Shown: one piece after another, positions 8,775 to 17,384 of the stretch
Numbering within the stretch: the first letter of the stretch is position 1
Layout of the letters: each line of letters starts with the position of its first letter
Origin: Fimenecus sp963590415
Lineage (GTDB): Bacteria; Bacillota; Clostridia; Oscillospirales; Acutalibacteraceae
DNA length: 64,000 bases
Assembly (NCBI GenBank): GCA_963590415.1
Contig: CAVAPB010000007.1
Location: 22,225 to 86,224, forward strand
Reading direction: 5' to 3'
The notes under the pieces: model-generated
What the model was told of the DNA's origin: nothing
The model's database searches: none
The model's input: only the letters and a program-made list of their open reading frames with translations
Position numbers and translations under genes: made by a program

Positions 8775-9650
8775 TCAGTCCGTTTCCTTTCCTGCAAGCT
8801 TATAAAGGTACTGACCGTACTCGGTAGTTTTGAGCTTATCCGCCTGCGAGAGAAGCTGTTCTTTGTTTATAAATCCGTTGTTGTATGCGATTTCCTCAAG
8901 GCAGGCTACATAAAGTCCCTGTCTTGTCTGAACCGCTTCGATAAAGTTTGCGGCGTCAAGCATTGCCCTGTGTGTGCCCGTATCGAGCCATGCCATACCT
9001 CTTCCGAAAAGCTCAACCTTGAGAGTTCCTCTTCTGAGGTACTCGTTGTTGATTGAAGTGATTTCGATTTCGCCTCTTGCCGAGGGTTTAACATTCTTTG
9101 CGATTTCAATTACATCGTTATCGTAGAAATAGAGTCCCGGAACAGCGTAATTTGACTTCGGATGCTCGGGCTTTTCCTCGATTGAAAGGACATTCCACTC
9201 CTTATCGTATTCAACAACGCCGAAAGCCTTAGGATTGCTGACATGATAACCGAAAATCGTAGCGCCCGACTCCCTTGCGCTTGCCTTTGCAAGCCTCTCC
9301 GAAAAGCCGTAGCCATAGAATATATTGTCGCCGAGGACAAGGCATACGCTGTCATCCCCGATAAATTTTTCACCGATTATGAATGCGTCGGCAAGACCTC
9401 TCGGCTTATCCTGAACTGCATATTCAATATGCATACCGAGCTGTGAGCCGTCTCCGAAAAGTTCCTCGTAACAGGGAAGATCACGGGGTGTGGAAATTAT
9501 AAGAACATCCTTAATCTTCGCAAGCATAAGAGTTGACATCGGATAATAAATCATAGGCTTATCGTAAACAGTCAATATCTGCTTCGATACTGCAAGAGTT
9601 GACGGATAAAGCCTTGTGCCCGCACCGCCGGCAAGAATAATACCTTTCAT
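8775..9650 (-). CDS. rfbA: Glucose-1-phosphate thymidylyltransferase
   Basis: First step of the dTDP-L-rhamnose pathway: glucose-1-phosphate plus dTTP to dTDP-glucose. 291 residues, normal for RmlA. Seen: GIILAGGAGTRLYP nucleotide-binding signature, SKQILTVYDKPMIYYP and VLGDNIFYG metal site near residue 107. GGAGG lies seven bases before the ATG. Feedback inhibition by dTDP-rhamnose is known for the family, not shown here. Confidence 0.96.
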   Translation of the reverse strand: MKGIILAGGAGTRLYPSTLAVSKQILTVYDKPMIYYPMSTLMLAKIKDVLIISTPRDLPCYEELFGDGSQLGMHIEYAVQDKPRGLADAFIIGEKFIGDDSVCLVLGDNIFYGYGFSERLAKASARESGATIFGYHVSNPKAFGVVEYDKEWNVLSIEEKPEHPKSNYAVPGLYFYDNDVIEIAKNVKPSARGEIEITSINNEYLRRGTLKVELFGRGMAWLDTGTHRAMLDAANFIEAVQTRQGLYVACLEEIAYNNGFINKEQLLSQADKLKTTEYGQYLYKLAGKETD

Positions 9651-9688
9651 ATTCTTTCCTCCAAAAGTATTGTTTATAATTTTACGGT

Positions 9689-11032
9689 TTATGCTGCATC
9701 GTCAAGCGACCCGGAACTTGTGGTTTCGGTCACGGACGCCTTTGTGGTGGTTTCGGTTACAGGCGCCGTGGTTGTAACAACCGGAGCGGTTGTGGTAACG
9801 GATGCCTGCGTTGTTTCCGCTGCGGCAGTTGTTGTCTCAGCGGCTTTTGAGGTTGTAACGGCTTTCTTGGTTGTAGTAGTGCTTGCCGCCTTTGTCGTAG
9901 AATCTGTCTTTGTCGATTTTTTAGAGGTTGTCCTCTCCGATTCGGGTATCGGCTCTCCGTAAAGGAACATATGAATTCTTTCCGCCGCAGCGTCAAGATC
10001 GTATCTCCATACCCATGCTCCCTCATAAATTCCGCCGATTGCCTGCTCGGGATCGCCGGGAATATTTATCGCTTCAATAGAAACATCCTCGTTTATAAGC
10101 GGAACAAGGCTCATAACCTCGCTGAACGAAACGGAGGTCTCACAAAGCGACATCATCGTTTTTACAACCTCTGTGTATTTAGTCGGGCTTACCTTTCTCG
10201 CCTGAGTGAGAAGCGCATTTATAACCATTTTCTGCCTGTTTGAACGGGCGTTATCGGAGTCCTGTTTACGAAGCCTGCAGAAAATTACCGCCTGATCGCC
10301 ATCAAGATGAACCTGGCCGTAATTTTCGACAAGAGCCGCGCCTCTCTGTGCGTCCGGATCGCCGTAAAGAGCCTCCTGATTTATCTGGTTCATTTCCGAC
10401 TCGGTGATTTCAATATCAATACCGCCGAGGACATTTATGGCGTCCGCAAGCTTGTGCATATTTATCGTAGCGTAATCGGAAATATTCATATTGAAATTTT
10501 CGTTTATCGTCTTAATCGCGAGCGGAGCACCGCCGAACGAATAAGCGTGGGTTATTTTCTGGTTTTTATGACCGTCTATCGCAACATAGCTGTCTCTGAG
10601 AATCGAAACGATTTTAACAGACTTGTTTGCGGCGTCGATGCTGACGATCATAATCGTGTCGCTCAAGCCCTTAAAAGAATCCTCGTCTCTTGTATCAACG
10701 CCGAACACGGCAACATTGAACACATCGGTCTTTCCGTATTTATTTTCGATTTCGTCGGAAATACCGAGATCCTCCTTGTCAATATTCGTGGTAAAGCCGT
10801 TATAAATTCCGTAAACCGTAGCAAATGCAATAACCGCAAGCAAAACGATTACACATACGACGATGATGACAATCCTCTGCCATTTTTTGAGAGCCATCCA
10901 TTTTTTCTTGAATTTCGACTCCTTTTTAGGCTTTTTGCCTTTACCTTTTTTCGCCTTTTTCGGGCTTTTCTTTTTATCTGCCGCCTCGGCAATGAACTCT
11001 ATATCCTCAAACTCTCTCTTGTTATCTGACAT
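9689..11032 (-). CDS. LytR-CpsA-Psr (LCP) family wall-polymer ligase with Thr-rich tail
   Basis: LCP enzymes transfer lipid-linked glycopolymers to peptidoglycan outside the membrane. 447 residues: a very basic cytoplasmic segment (residues 22-52, Lys-rich), one membrane helix (about 54-78), then the LCP domain with GVDTRDEDS, SILRDSYV, KITHAYSFGG and the RLRKQDSDNARSNRQ active-site motif near residue 235. From about residue 365 the protein is almost only Thr, Ala, Ser and Lys, a linker-like tail that could span the wall or be glycosylated. First gene of the rhamnose operon, suggesting it attaches the rhamnose polymer made by the downstream genes. Promoter at 11100-11128. Confidence 0.92.
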   Translation of the reverse strand: MSDNKREFEDIEFIAEAADKKKSPKKAKKGKGKKPKKESKFKKKWMALKKWQRIVIIVVCVIVLLAVIAFATVYGIYNGFTTNIDKEDLGISDEIENKYGKTDVFNVAVFGVDTRDEDSFKGLSDTIMIVSIDAANKSVKIVSILRDSYVAIDGHKNQKITHAYSFGGAPLAIKTINENFNMNISDYATINMHKLADAINVLGGIDIEITESEMNQINQEALYGDPDAQRGAALVENYGQVHLDGDQAVIFCRLRKQDSDNARSNRQKMVINALLTQARKVSPTKYTEVVKTMMSLCETSVSFSEVMSLVPLINEDVSIEAINIPGDPEQAIGGIYEGAWVWRYDLDAAAERIHMFLYGEPIPESERTTSKKSTKTDSTTKAASTTTTKKAVTTSKAAETTTAAAETTQASVTTTAPVVTTTAPVTETTTKASVTETTSSGSLDDAA

Positions 11033-11099
11033 CCTTAATAAACCTCACACCAAAAATGTGCAAAACACGCACACAAAGAATCTATTATATTACTTTTGG

Positions 11100-11128
11100 A
11101 TTATACTATAATTTGTGTCGGGTGTCAA
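11100..11128 (-). promoter_or_regulatory. Consensus promoter of the LCP-rfb-GT operon
   Basis: Minus strand: TTGACA (11123-11128), 17 bases, TATAAT (11100-11105). A perfect match to the vegetative consensus, with a leader of about 60 bases. Confidence 0.85.
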
Positions 11129-11187
11129 TGAAAATACAGACGCTTTGGCGTGTATTTTGACGAATACGGCAAAGTAAATACCCGACA
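11116..11187. promoter_or_regulatory. Nested dyads between the divergent LCP and glnA promoters
   Basis: Outer arms TGTCGGGT (11116-11123) and ACCCGACA (11180-11187) enclose a hairpin-like dyad AAAATACA...TGTATTTT (11131-11158) with inner CGC/GCG and a TTTG loop. The outer left arm touches the LCP -35. A regulator site is plausible; no match to a known operator was recognised. Confidence 0.45.
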
Positions 11188-11209
11188 ATCCGCTGCGCCG
11201 TTTATTTCG

Positions 11210-11237
11210 TTGACAAAAAATATTTCTCTGTTATAAT
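11210..11237 (+). promoter_or_regulatory. Promoter of glnA
   Basis: TTGACA (11210-11215), 16-base spacer, TATAAT (11232-11237); leader of about 55 bases before the ATG at 11299. Confidence 0.8.
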
Positions 11238-11298
11238 TGTATATAATGGCGTATAATCAGTGGATTTCGCCCTTGTTAAATGTTAAAGGAGCAACATA

Positions 11299-12621
11299 AT
11301 GGGATATACCAAAGAAGACATTCTCAGAATTGCGGAAGAAAAGGATGTTAAATTTATCAGACTTCAGTTTATAGACATTTTCGGACAGATAAAAAATGTC
11401 GCCATCACAAGGAGCCAGCTTGAAAAGGCTCTCGACAACAAATGTATGTTCGACGGTTCTTCGATAGAAGGCTTTGTCAGAATTAACGAGTCGGATATGT
11501 ATCTGCGCCCCGATTACGATTCATTCGTAATTTTACCTTGGAAGGACAGAACCGCAAGGCTTATCTGCGATGTTTACTGCACCGACGGGACAACGCCGTT
11601 CCTCGGCGACCCGAGAAATGTACTGAAAAAGGTTATGAAGGAAGCTGCCGATATGGGCTTTACATTCAATGTGGGTCCGGAGTGCGAATTTTTCCTTTTC
11701 CAGCTTGACGATGAGGGCAACCCCACCACAAAGACAGGAGATGTTGCGGGTTACTTTGATATGGGTCCCGCAGACCAGGGCGAGCAGTGCAGAAGGGATA
11801 TTTGTATGTGCCTTGAAGAGATGGGCTTTGAAATCGAGGCTTCGCACCACGAATGTGCCGAGGGTCAGCATGAGATTGACTTCAAATTCGACGAGGTTCT
11901 CAAAACAGCCGACAATGTAATAACCTTCAAGCATGTTGTCAAAACCTACGCAAGGCGCCACGGACTTCACGCAACCTTTATGCCCAAGCCCGTTTACGGC
12001 ATCTGCGGTTCGGGTATGCACACAAATATGTCGCTTATGAAGGACGGCAAAAACGCCTTTTTCGACCCCGACAAGGAATACGGCCTTTCCGACACGGCGC
12101 TGCACTTCATTGCAGGCGTGCTTGCACATATCAAGGGAATTACGGCGGTTGCAAATCCGCTTGTAAATTCATATAAGAGACTTGTTCCCGGCTATGAGGC
12201 TCCCGTATATATCGCATGGTCGGCTTCAAACCGTTCCACGCTTATCAGAATACCCACCGCAAGAGGTATGGGCACACGAGTTGAGCTCCGTTCACCCGAC
12301 CCTGCCTGCAATCCATATCTTGAAATGGCGCTTTGCCTTGCAGCAGGTCTTGACGGAATAAAGAGAGGGCTTATGCCTCCAAAGAGCACCGCAAAGAACA
12401 TCTATGAGATGACAGATCAGGAGCTTAAAGACGACGGCATAGACAATCTTCCCGCAACGCTTGAGGACGCTATGTACGAATTTGCAAGCGACCCATTTAT
12501 AAAAGAGGCTCTCGGCGAGCATGTTTACGAGAAGTATCTTGAGGGCAAGCTCCGTGAATGGAAGCAGTACCAGACAAGCGTTACCGACTGGGAAGTCAAG
12601 CGCTACCTTTCAAAGTATTGA
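11299..12621 (+). CDS. glnA: Glutamine synthetase, type I
   Basis: ATP-dependent ligation of ammonia to glutamate, dodecameric and cytoplasmic. 440 residues, the short GSI-alpha form of Gram-positive bacteria. Seen: FDGSSIEGFVRINESDMY near residue 51, GPECEFFLF metal site, CAEGQHEIDF, NRSTLIRIP and the C-terminal KRYLSKY. Arg61 matches the residue that in Bacillus GS governs glutamine feedback. AAAGGAG precedes the ATG. No glnR-type regulator gene is adjacent. Terminated by the hairpin inside the MITE-like element downstream. Confidence 0.97.
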   Translation: MGYTKEDILRIAEEKDVKFIRLQFIDIFGQIKNVAITRSQLEKALDNKCMFDGSSIEGFVRINESDMYLRPDYDSFVILPWKDRTARLICDVYCTDGTTPFLGDPRNVLKKVMKEAADMGFTFNVGPECEFFLFQLDDEGNPTTKTGDVAGYFDMGPADQGEQCRRDICMCLEEMGFEIEASHHECAEGQHEIDFKFDEVLKTADNVITFKHVVKTYARRHGLHATFMPKPVYGICGSGMHTNMSLMKDGKNAFFDPDKEYGLSDTALHFIAGVLAHIKGITAVANPLVNSYKRLVPGYEAPVYIAWSASNRSTLIRIPTARGMGTRVELRSPDPACNPYLEMALCLAAGLDGIKRGLMPPKSTAKNIYEMTDQELKDDGIDNLPATLEDAMYEFASDPFIKEALGEHVYEKYLEGKLREWKQYQTSVTDWEVKRYLSKY

Positions 12622-12679
12622 TAAAACAATTCGGATAAGCTAATCGGCACGGCATAAGCTGTGCCGATTTTTCCACAAA

Positions 12680-12987
12680 AAGCGGACAGAAAAGGGCTGA
12701 GTGTTCATAAGGCAGTTTTGCTTCAAAACAACATCTTTTCGCACAATAATTCGTTAACCCCCACAGATATGCGCCGGCATTATCTGCGGGGGTTGCCTTT
12801 TCTTGTATCAAAAATATATTATTTTGAAGTGCGTTGCAGTTTCGTAGCTATAAAAATTCTTTTATGCCGAAGCCGAGAAATGAAGCAGGGCTTCCGCCTT
12901 GCGAGGCTTTTCGGCAAAAGCATAATGGATTTTTATGCGAGAAACCAATACTGCCTTATGAACACTCAGCCAATATCCTGTCCGTTT
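12680..12987 (+). mobile_element. MITE-like inverted-repeat element, copy 1 (complete)
   Basis: About 308 bp with a perfect 22-base terminal inverted repeat (12695-12716 against 12950-12971, starting GGCTGAGTG) and outer arms CGGACAG (12683-12689) and CTGTCCG (12978-12984). It encodes nothing convincing. The second copy at 51412-51716 has the same internal sequence and the fragment at 30317-30398 matches its right end. It contains a strong hairpin terminator (12756-12801). It fills most of the 458-base gap between glnA and the DUF2089 gene; the remaining 12988-13079 shows nothing. No transposase in the window; no clear target duplication. Confidence 0.8.
12756..12801 (+). terminator. Terminator within MITE copy 1, serves glnA
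   Basis: Stem 12756-12794 with AACCCCC/GGGGGTT lower part and CAGATA/TATCTG-type upper part, followed by GCCTTTTC. It lies 135 bases after the glnA stop. Confidence 0.75.
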
Positions 12988-13079
12988 TATACTTTTCAGT
13001 TCCAATCAATAATCATTCTTAAAAAATAAGCTGTCCACGAAGCGCAAAACAAAAAGAACAATCAAAAGGATACTAAACA

Positions 13080-13835
13080 TTATTTTAATTTGCTCCTGTA
13101 AGCTGCCGTAAGCACCAATTCACCGTTTGTATTTCTTGCAATATCCGCCCAATCAAGAATTGACGCAATTACAAAAACAGGGTCAATGACAGACTCCCCT
13201 TTTTTCCTGCCCCACGCTTTTGCAAGAGCACCTACGACCGTTGTTTCGTCGCATTCCGGATCGCCGAATTTGTAATTCCTGCCGTTTCCTTTTCTTGCAT
13301 GTCCGTTTTGAGAAATAAGCAAATCAACGACAGTGTCAAAAAGGTCGTATGTAAATGTTACATTTGACGTAAGCTTGTTACAGGAAAATGATTTTCCGTC
13401 TCTGTTTGCCCACACCTCACACGGCAGCCCCCTAAGGGTGTAAACTGTTGCTCTGCCGCCGTTTTCTTTTAGCTTTTTCTTGATTATCTCCGACGCTTTA
13501 ACACTGTTTTCATTGAAGTATAAGTTTTCCATTTCAATTTCCTCCGGTATTGTATAATTATTTTCATCAGGCTCTGCCAAGCCGAGGTTGACTAATAATG
13601 TATCGAGCTTCTTTTTTGCGTAAGGATATGATATTCCCATTTCTTCCTGTAGAGATTTCAAGTTGCCCTTGTTCTTCAGAAAACAAATTAAAAATTTATA
13701 ATCTTCCTCCGACAGCAAATCAAATTCCGACAGTCTGAAATCATTGCGAAGCTCAAGACCGCAATCATCGCATTTCAGCGCACAAATTTTTAATTCTCCG
13801 TGGCATACGGGACATTCTGCAATAATTTTACTCAT
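13080..13835 (-). CDS. DUF2089 family protein with an extra C-terminal domain
   Basis: 251 residues. The N-terminal 95 residues match DUF2089: a zinc ribbon CPVCHGELKICALKCDDC, then a helix-turn-helix-like region with KGNLKSLQEEMGISYPYAKK, suggesting a DNA- or RNA-polymerase-associated regulator. DUF2089 proteins are usually about 90-120 residues, so the remaining 150 residues are an addition; they contain SCNKLTSNVTFTYDLF and GDPECDETTVVGAL and show no recognised motif. ATG 13835 has AGGAGAT upstream and a TTGACA-N17-TATAAC promoter. Function unknown. Confidence 0.7.
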   Translation of the reverse strand: MSKIIAECPVCHGELKICALKCDDCGLELRNDFRLSEFDLLSEEDYKFLICFLKNKGNLKSLQEEMGISYPYAKKKLDTLLVNLGLAEPDENNYTIPEEIEMENLYFNENSVKASEIIKKKLKENGGRATVYTLRGLPCEVWANRDGKSFSCNKLTSNVTFTYDLFDTVVDLLISQNGHARKGNGRNYKFGDPECDETTVVGALAKAWGRKKGESVIDPVFVIASILDWADIARNTNGELVLTAAYRSKLK

Positions 13836-13856
13836 TCAATCATCTCCTATGCATAT

Positions 13857-13885
13857 GTTATAGCATATTTTTACCGTCTTGTCAA
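13857..13885 (-). promoter_or_regulatory. Promoter of the DUF2089 gene
   Basis: Minus strand TTGACA (13880-13885), 17 bases, TATAAC (13857-13862), about 22 bases before the start codon. Confidence 0.7.
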
Positions 13886-13946
13886 TATAGTAATAAATAT
13901 TTTTTATTACGATATTGTAGAGCGTGCGTTTTTATTGTTATGTCAA

Positions 13947-13968
13947 CCGCAAGGGCTGTCCCTACGGG
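13947..13968. repeat. Short repeat ending CCCTACGG
   Basis: CCGCAAGGGCTGTCCCTACG, closely matched at 30473-30493 and related to 18614-18640 and 18825-18850: short G/C arms followed by CCCTACG. Probably a dispersed intergenic palindrome. Confidence 0.4.
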
Positions 13969-13976
13969 TACGCATA

Positions 13977-14017
13977 AAATTCACGCCCCGAACGAAAACC
14001 GTTCGAGGCGTGAATTT
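13977..14017 (-). terminator. Hairpin after the LRR/SLH gene
   Basis: AAATTCACGCC (13977-13987) pairs with GGCGTGAATTT (14007-14017), with inner CGAACG/CGTTCG and an AAAAC loop. It lies 17 bases beyond the LRR gene stop; the T-run on the minus strand is short, so termination is likely but not certain. Confidence 0.65.
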
Positions 14018-14033
14018 GTGTTTACAATGTCAA

Positions 14034-17000
14034 TCAAAGAATATTGTTGTTTGACATATTCATAATAATCTGTGCCATTTCGGCTCTGTTGGCGTTGCCT
14101 GCAGGATTGAGTGTGCCGTTGCCGCCTACAATACCGTTCTGTGCCGCCCAAGCGACTGCCGTTTTCGCCCAATAGCTTACATTACCGCCGTCGGGATAGC
14201 CTGCAAGCACTGTATTGACATTACCTGAAACAGAACCGTTGCAGTAATTATAGAATATCAAACAAGCCTGTTCTCTCGTTATCGGGTCGCCTACGCCGAA
14301 CTTGCCGTTCGCATAGCCCGAAAGAATGTGATTATTCTTAGCCCATGCTACCGCCGCAGAATAATAATCGTTTGTCGGTACATCGGAGAAGCCGCCGTTT
14401 TGTCCTGCGTACGCTGAAAGGTCAGCTCCCGCAATCTTTGAAAGAACTACTACAAAATCCTGTCTCTGAATATTGTTTGAAGGTCCGAAGTAGCCGTTAG
14501 CGTAGCCGTGGAAATATCCCTTTGCAACATTGAACGCTATCGCATTGCAGTACCATTCTCCGCTTGCAACATCGGGGAAAGTCTTCAATTTTGCTATCGG
14601 CTCGGTCTTTGTTTCTTTACATACCGTACAGGTGTATGTTTTGACGCCCTCTTTATCAAACGTTGGAAATGTTGTTATTATTCCCTCACCATAGGTATGT
14701 TCTGACTTCGGGATAGTTTCTTTAATAAAATCTCCGCATGCAGTACAAGTCTTTATCTTAACACCGTTGGCAGTACAAGTCGGCTCTTTTATTACTTCCC
14801 ACTCCCCGTAAGTATGCTCTGTCTTCGGGATTGTTTCTTTAATAACATTGCCACATACTGTACAAGTCTTGGCTTTAACGCCATAGGCTGTGCAAGTCGG
14901 CTCCGTTATTACTACCCACTCACCGTAGGTATGAGTTATCGGTAATGTTTCGATTACCTCGACACCACAAACACTACAAGTTCCTTTTCTTTCGCCCTCA
15001 ATTGTACAATTAGGTTCTTTTATTATTTCCCAATCTTCAAAATTATGAGTCAAATAAAGTTGTGATTCTTTAAAATAATTGCTCGCATAAGATTTGCAAG
15101 GCGTTGTAACAATTAAAATTTTGCTGCAACCGTCAAACGCCCTATAACCTATACTCGTTACACTGTCGGGAATGGTTACTCTTGCAAGCAATGTGCAACC
15201 GGAAAACGCGCTTTCGCCTATGCTCGTTACGCCGTTAGGAATCACTATATCAACTAATTTACTACAATTCTCAAATGCATTGTCATCTATATATATTACG
15301 CCATCAGGAATTGTTACACTTGAAAGCGAAGTGCATCCTCCAAACAAATTGCCTAAGGTTGTAATGCCTTTGCCAATTATTACAATTTGAAGTTTGGTAC
15401 AACCCTTAAACGCATTATCACCTATGTTTCTTACACCATCGGGAATTAGCACACTTGTAAGCGATGTGCAATAGGCAAATGCACTATCTGCGATACCTTT
15501 TGTATCTTCATTTATTTCTATATCTATGTTTCCGGATATATTGCTTTTCGCTTTGATTAACCAACTACCAATGTAGAGAATTCCATTTTTCCAATTTGAT
15601 GCATTATTATAATATGCTGTATTATAAAAAGCCTCACTGCCAACACTCGTTACGCTGTCGGGTATGGTTACATTTGTTAGCAATTTGCAATTGTAAAACG
15701 CACGATCGCCTATACTCGTTACACTGTCGGGTATGGTATATTCTGTTGTGCTTTTTCCTTCCGGATATTTAAGCAATACTGTCTTATCTTTGCTAAACAA
15801 CACTCCGTCTACAGAACAATATTTCTCGTTATTTCCCGATACATTGATATCTGTAAGCGATGTGCAATAGGAAAACGCATCATCACCTATACTCGTTACA
15901 CTGTCAGGTATGGTTACGCTTGTTAGCGATCCACAATAGGAAAACGCACTTTTACCTATACTCGTTACACTGTCGGGTATGGTTACGCTTGTTAGCGCTT
16001 TGCAACCATAAAACGCTCTTTCGCCTATATTTGTTACACTATCAGGTATGATTATGCTTGTAAGCGATGTGCAATAGTAAAACATATAATCATAATCACC
16101 TATACTCGTTACACTGTCAGGTATGATTATGCTTGTTAGCGAGTTGCACTCGTAAAACGCTCTTTCGCCTATACTCGTTACGCTGTCGGGTATGGTTATG
16201 CTTGTTAGCGATCCACAATAGGAAAACGCACTTTTACCTATACTCGTTACACTGTCGGGGATTGTTACGCTTGTTAGCGATCTGCAATAGGAAAACGCAT
16301 ACGCTGCGATACCTTTTGTGCCTTCGTTTATTTTTATGCTTCCGGATATATTGTATTCCGCCTTGATTAACCAACTATCAATATAGAGAATTCCATTTTC
16401 CCAATTTGATGCATTATTATAATATGCTGTATTACGAAAAGCATCACTGCCAATACTCGTTACACTGTCAGGTATTATTATGCTTGTTAGCGATATGCAT
16501 TTGTAAAACGCACTTTTTCCTATACTCGTTGCACTGTTATCTATGCGTACGCTTGTTAGCGATCCACAATAGGAAAACGCACTTTCGCCTATACTCGTTA
16601 CACTGTCGGGTATGGTTACGCTTGTTAGCGATGTTCTACTGTCAAACGCATGATCTGCGATACCTTTTGTACCTTTGTTTATTTCTATGCTTCCGGATAT
16701 ATTGTATTCCGCCTTGATTAACCAACTATCAATATAGAGAATTCCATTTTCCCAATTTGATACTGTATTAAGAAAAGCATCACTGCCAATACTCGTTACA
16801 CCGTTACCTATGCGTATTTCTGTAAGCGAGTGGCAATTGCAAAACGCACTTTCGCCTATACTCGTTACACTGTCAGGTATTATTATGCTTGTAAGCGAGT
16901 AGCAATTGTAAAACGCTCTTTCGCCTATACTCGTTACGCTGTTACCTATGGTTACGCTTGTAAGCGAGTAGCAACTGTCAAACGCACTTTCGCCTATACT

Positions 17001-17384
17001 CGTTACACTGTCGGGTATGGTTACGCTTGTTAGCGATTGGCATGTGTCAAACGCACTTTCACCTATACTCGTTACGCTGTCGGGTATGATTATGCTTGTA
17101 AGCGAGTAGCAATTGTAAAACGCATAACTGCATATACCCTTTACACCATCTTCAATAATAACTTTGGTGATTGATCTCCCCCATGGTGTGTCAAAAGCAT
17201 AATTTCCCATCTTACCGTTACCGCTGATAGTTAAGACTGTACCGGCAAGCGACCAAGTGCAATCACCGGTCACACCGCTTGTTATTTTATCTGCCGCAAA
17301 GGAATTTACCGCAGTCAGCGGCAATGCTGTTATTATCATCAGAATTGACAACAATAACGAAATAATTTTCTTCGTCTTTTTCAT
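14034..17384 (-). CDS. BspA-type leucine-rich-repeat surface protein with SLH domains
   Basis: 1116 residues, secreted and held at the cell wall. Signal peptide 1-30 (KKTKK, hydrophobic core, AVNSFAA). Residues about 75-790 are tandem 23-residue LRR_5 units of the form SLTSVTIPDSVTSIGESAF, interrupted by longer modules containing ENGILYIDSWLIKAEYN. Residues about 800-930 hold three HTYGEW...CTVCG repeats with paired cysteines. Residues 934-1116 are three SLH domains (FPDVASGEWYCNAI, FSDVPTNDYYSAA, third degenerate). BspA-like LRR proteins often bind host or bacterial surfaces. The ATG overlaps the upstream DUF2971 stop as ATGA and has GAGGG, so translation is coupled. Ligand unknown. Confidence 0.92.
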   Translation of the reverse strand: MKKTKKIISLLLSILMIITALPLTAVNSFAADKITSGVTGDCTWSLAGTVLTISGNGKMGNYAFDTPWGRSITKVIIEDGVKGICSYAFYNCYSLTSIIIPDSVTSIGESAFDTCQSLTSVTIPDSVTSIGESAFDSCYSLTSVTIGNSVTSIGERAFYNCYSLTSIIIPDSVTSIGESAFCNCHSLTEIRIGNGVTSIGSDAFLNTVSNWENGILYIDSWLIKAEYNISGSIEINKGTKGIADHAFDSRTSLTSVTIPDSVTSIGESAFSYCGSLTSVRIDNSATSIGKSAFYKCISLTSIIIPDSVTSIGSDAFRNTAYYNNASNWENGILYIDSWLIKAEYNISGSIKINEGTKGIAAYAFSYCRSLTSVTIPDSVTSIGKSAFSYCGSLTSITIPDSVTSIGERAFYECNSLTSIIIPDSVTSIGDYDYMFYYCTSLTSIIIPDSVTNIGERAFYGCKALTSVTIPDSVTSIGKSAFSYCGSLTSVTIPDSVTSIGDDAFSYCTSLTDINVSGNNEKYCSVDGVLFSKDKTVLLKYPEGKSTTEYTIPDSVTSIGDRAFYNCKLLTNVTIPDSVTSVGSEAFYNTAYYNNASNWKNGILYIGSWLIKAKSNISGNIDIEINEDTKGIADSAFAYCTSLTSVLIPDGVRNIGDNAFKGCTKLQIVIIGKGITTLGNLFGGCTSLSSVTIPDGVIYIDDNAFENCSKLVDIVIPNGVTSIGESAFSGCTLLARVTIPDSVTSIGYRAFDGCSKILIVTTPCKSYASNYFKESQLYLTHNFEDWEIIKEPNCTIEGERKGTCSVCGVEVIETLPITHTYGEWVVITEPTCTAYGVKAKTCTVCGNVIKETIPKTEHTYGEWEVIKEPTCTANGVKIKTCTACGDFIKETIPKSEHTYGEGIITTFPTFDKEGVKTYTCTVCKETKTEPIAKLKTFPDVASGEWYCNAIAFNVAKGYFHGYANGYFGPSNNIQRQDFVVVLSKIAGADLSAYAGQNGGFSDVPTNDYYSAAVAWAKNNHILSGYANGKFGVGDPITREQACLIFYNYCNGSVSGNVNTVLAGYPDGGNVSYWAKTAVAWAAQNGIVGGNGTLNPAGNANRAEMAQIIMNMSNNNIL
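15130..17150 (-). repeat. 69-bp tandem repeats coding for LRR units
   Basis: Near-identical 69-base units (23 codons), recognisable on plus as CTATACTCGTTACACTGTC and GTTAGCGATCCACAATAGG, recur through this stretch. A longer module around ATTCCATTTTCCCAATTTGA recurs near 15580, 16391 and 16740. Low divergence indicates recent duplication or gene conversion. Confidence 0.85.

Noticed and set aside
9720..9962. 80-codon plus-strand frame rich in Val
   Set aside because: It is the antisense of the Thr-rich LCP tail and has no ribosome site.
12661..13029. Overlapping open frames of 62-122 codons within MITE copy 1
   Set aside because: They run through inverted repeats and the terminator hairpin, have no ribosome site, and the matching frame in copy 2 differs in length.
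15860..17033. Plus-strand frames of 62-103 codons opposite the LRR gene
   Set aside because: Mirror images of the coding repeat, low-complexity and without start signals.
15130..17150. CRISPR-like array
   Set aside because: Regular 69-base units are in frame coding repeats with no separate variable spacers.
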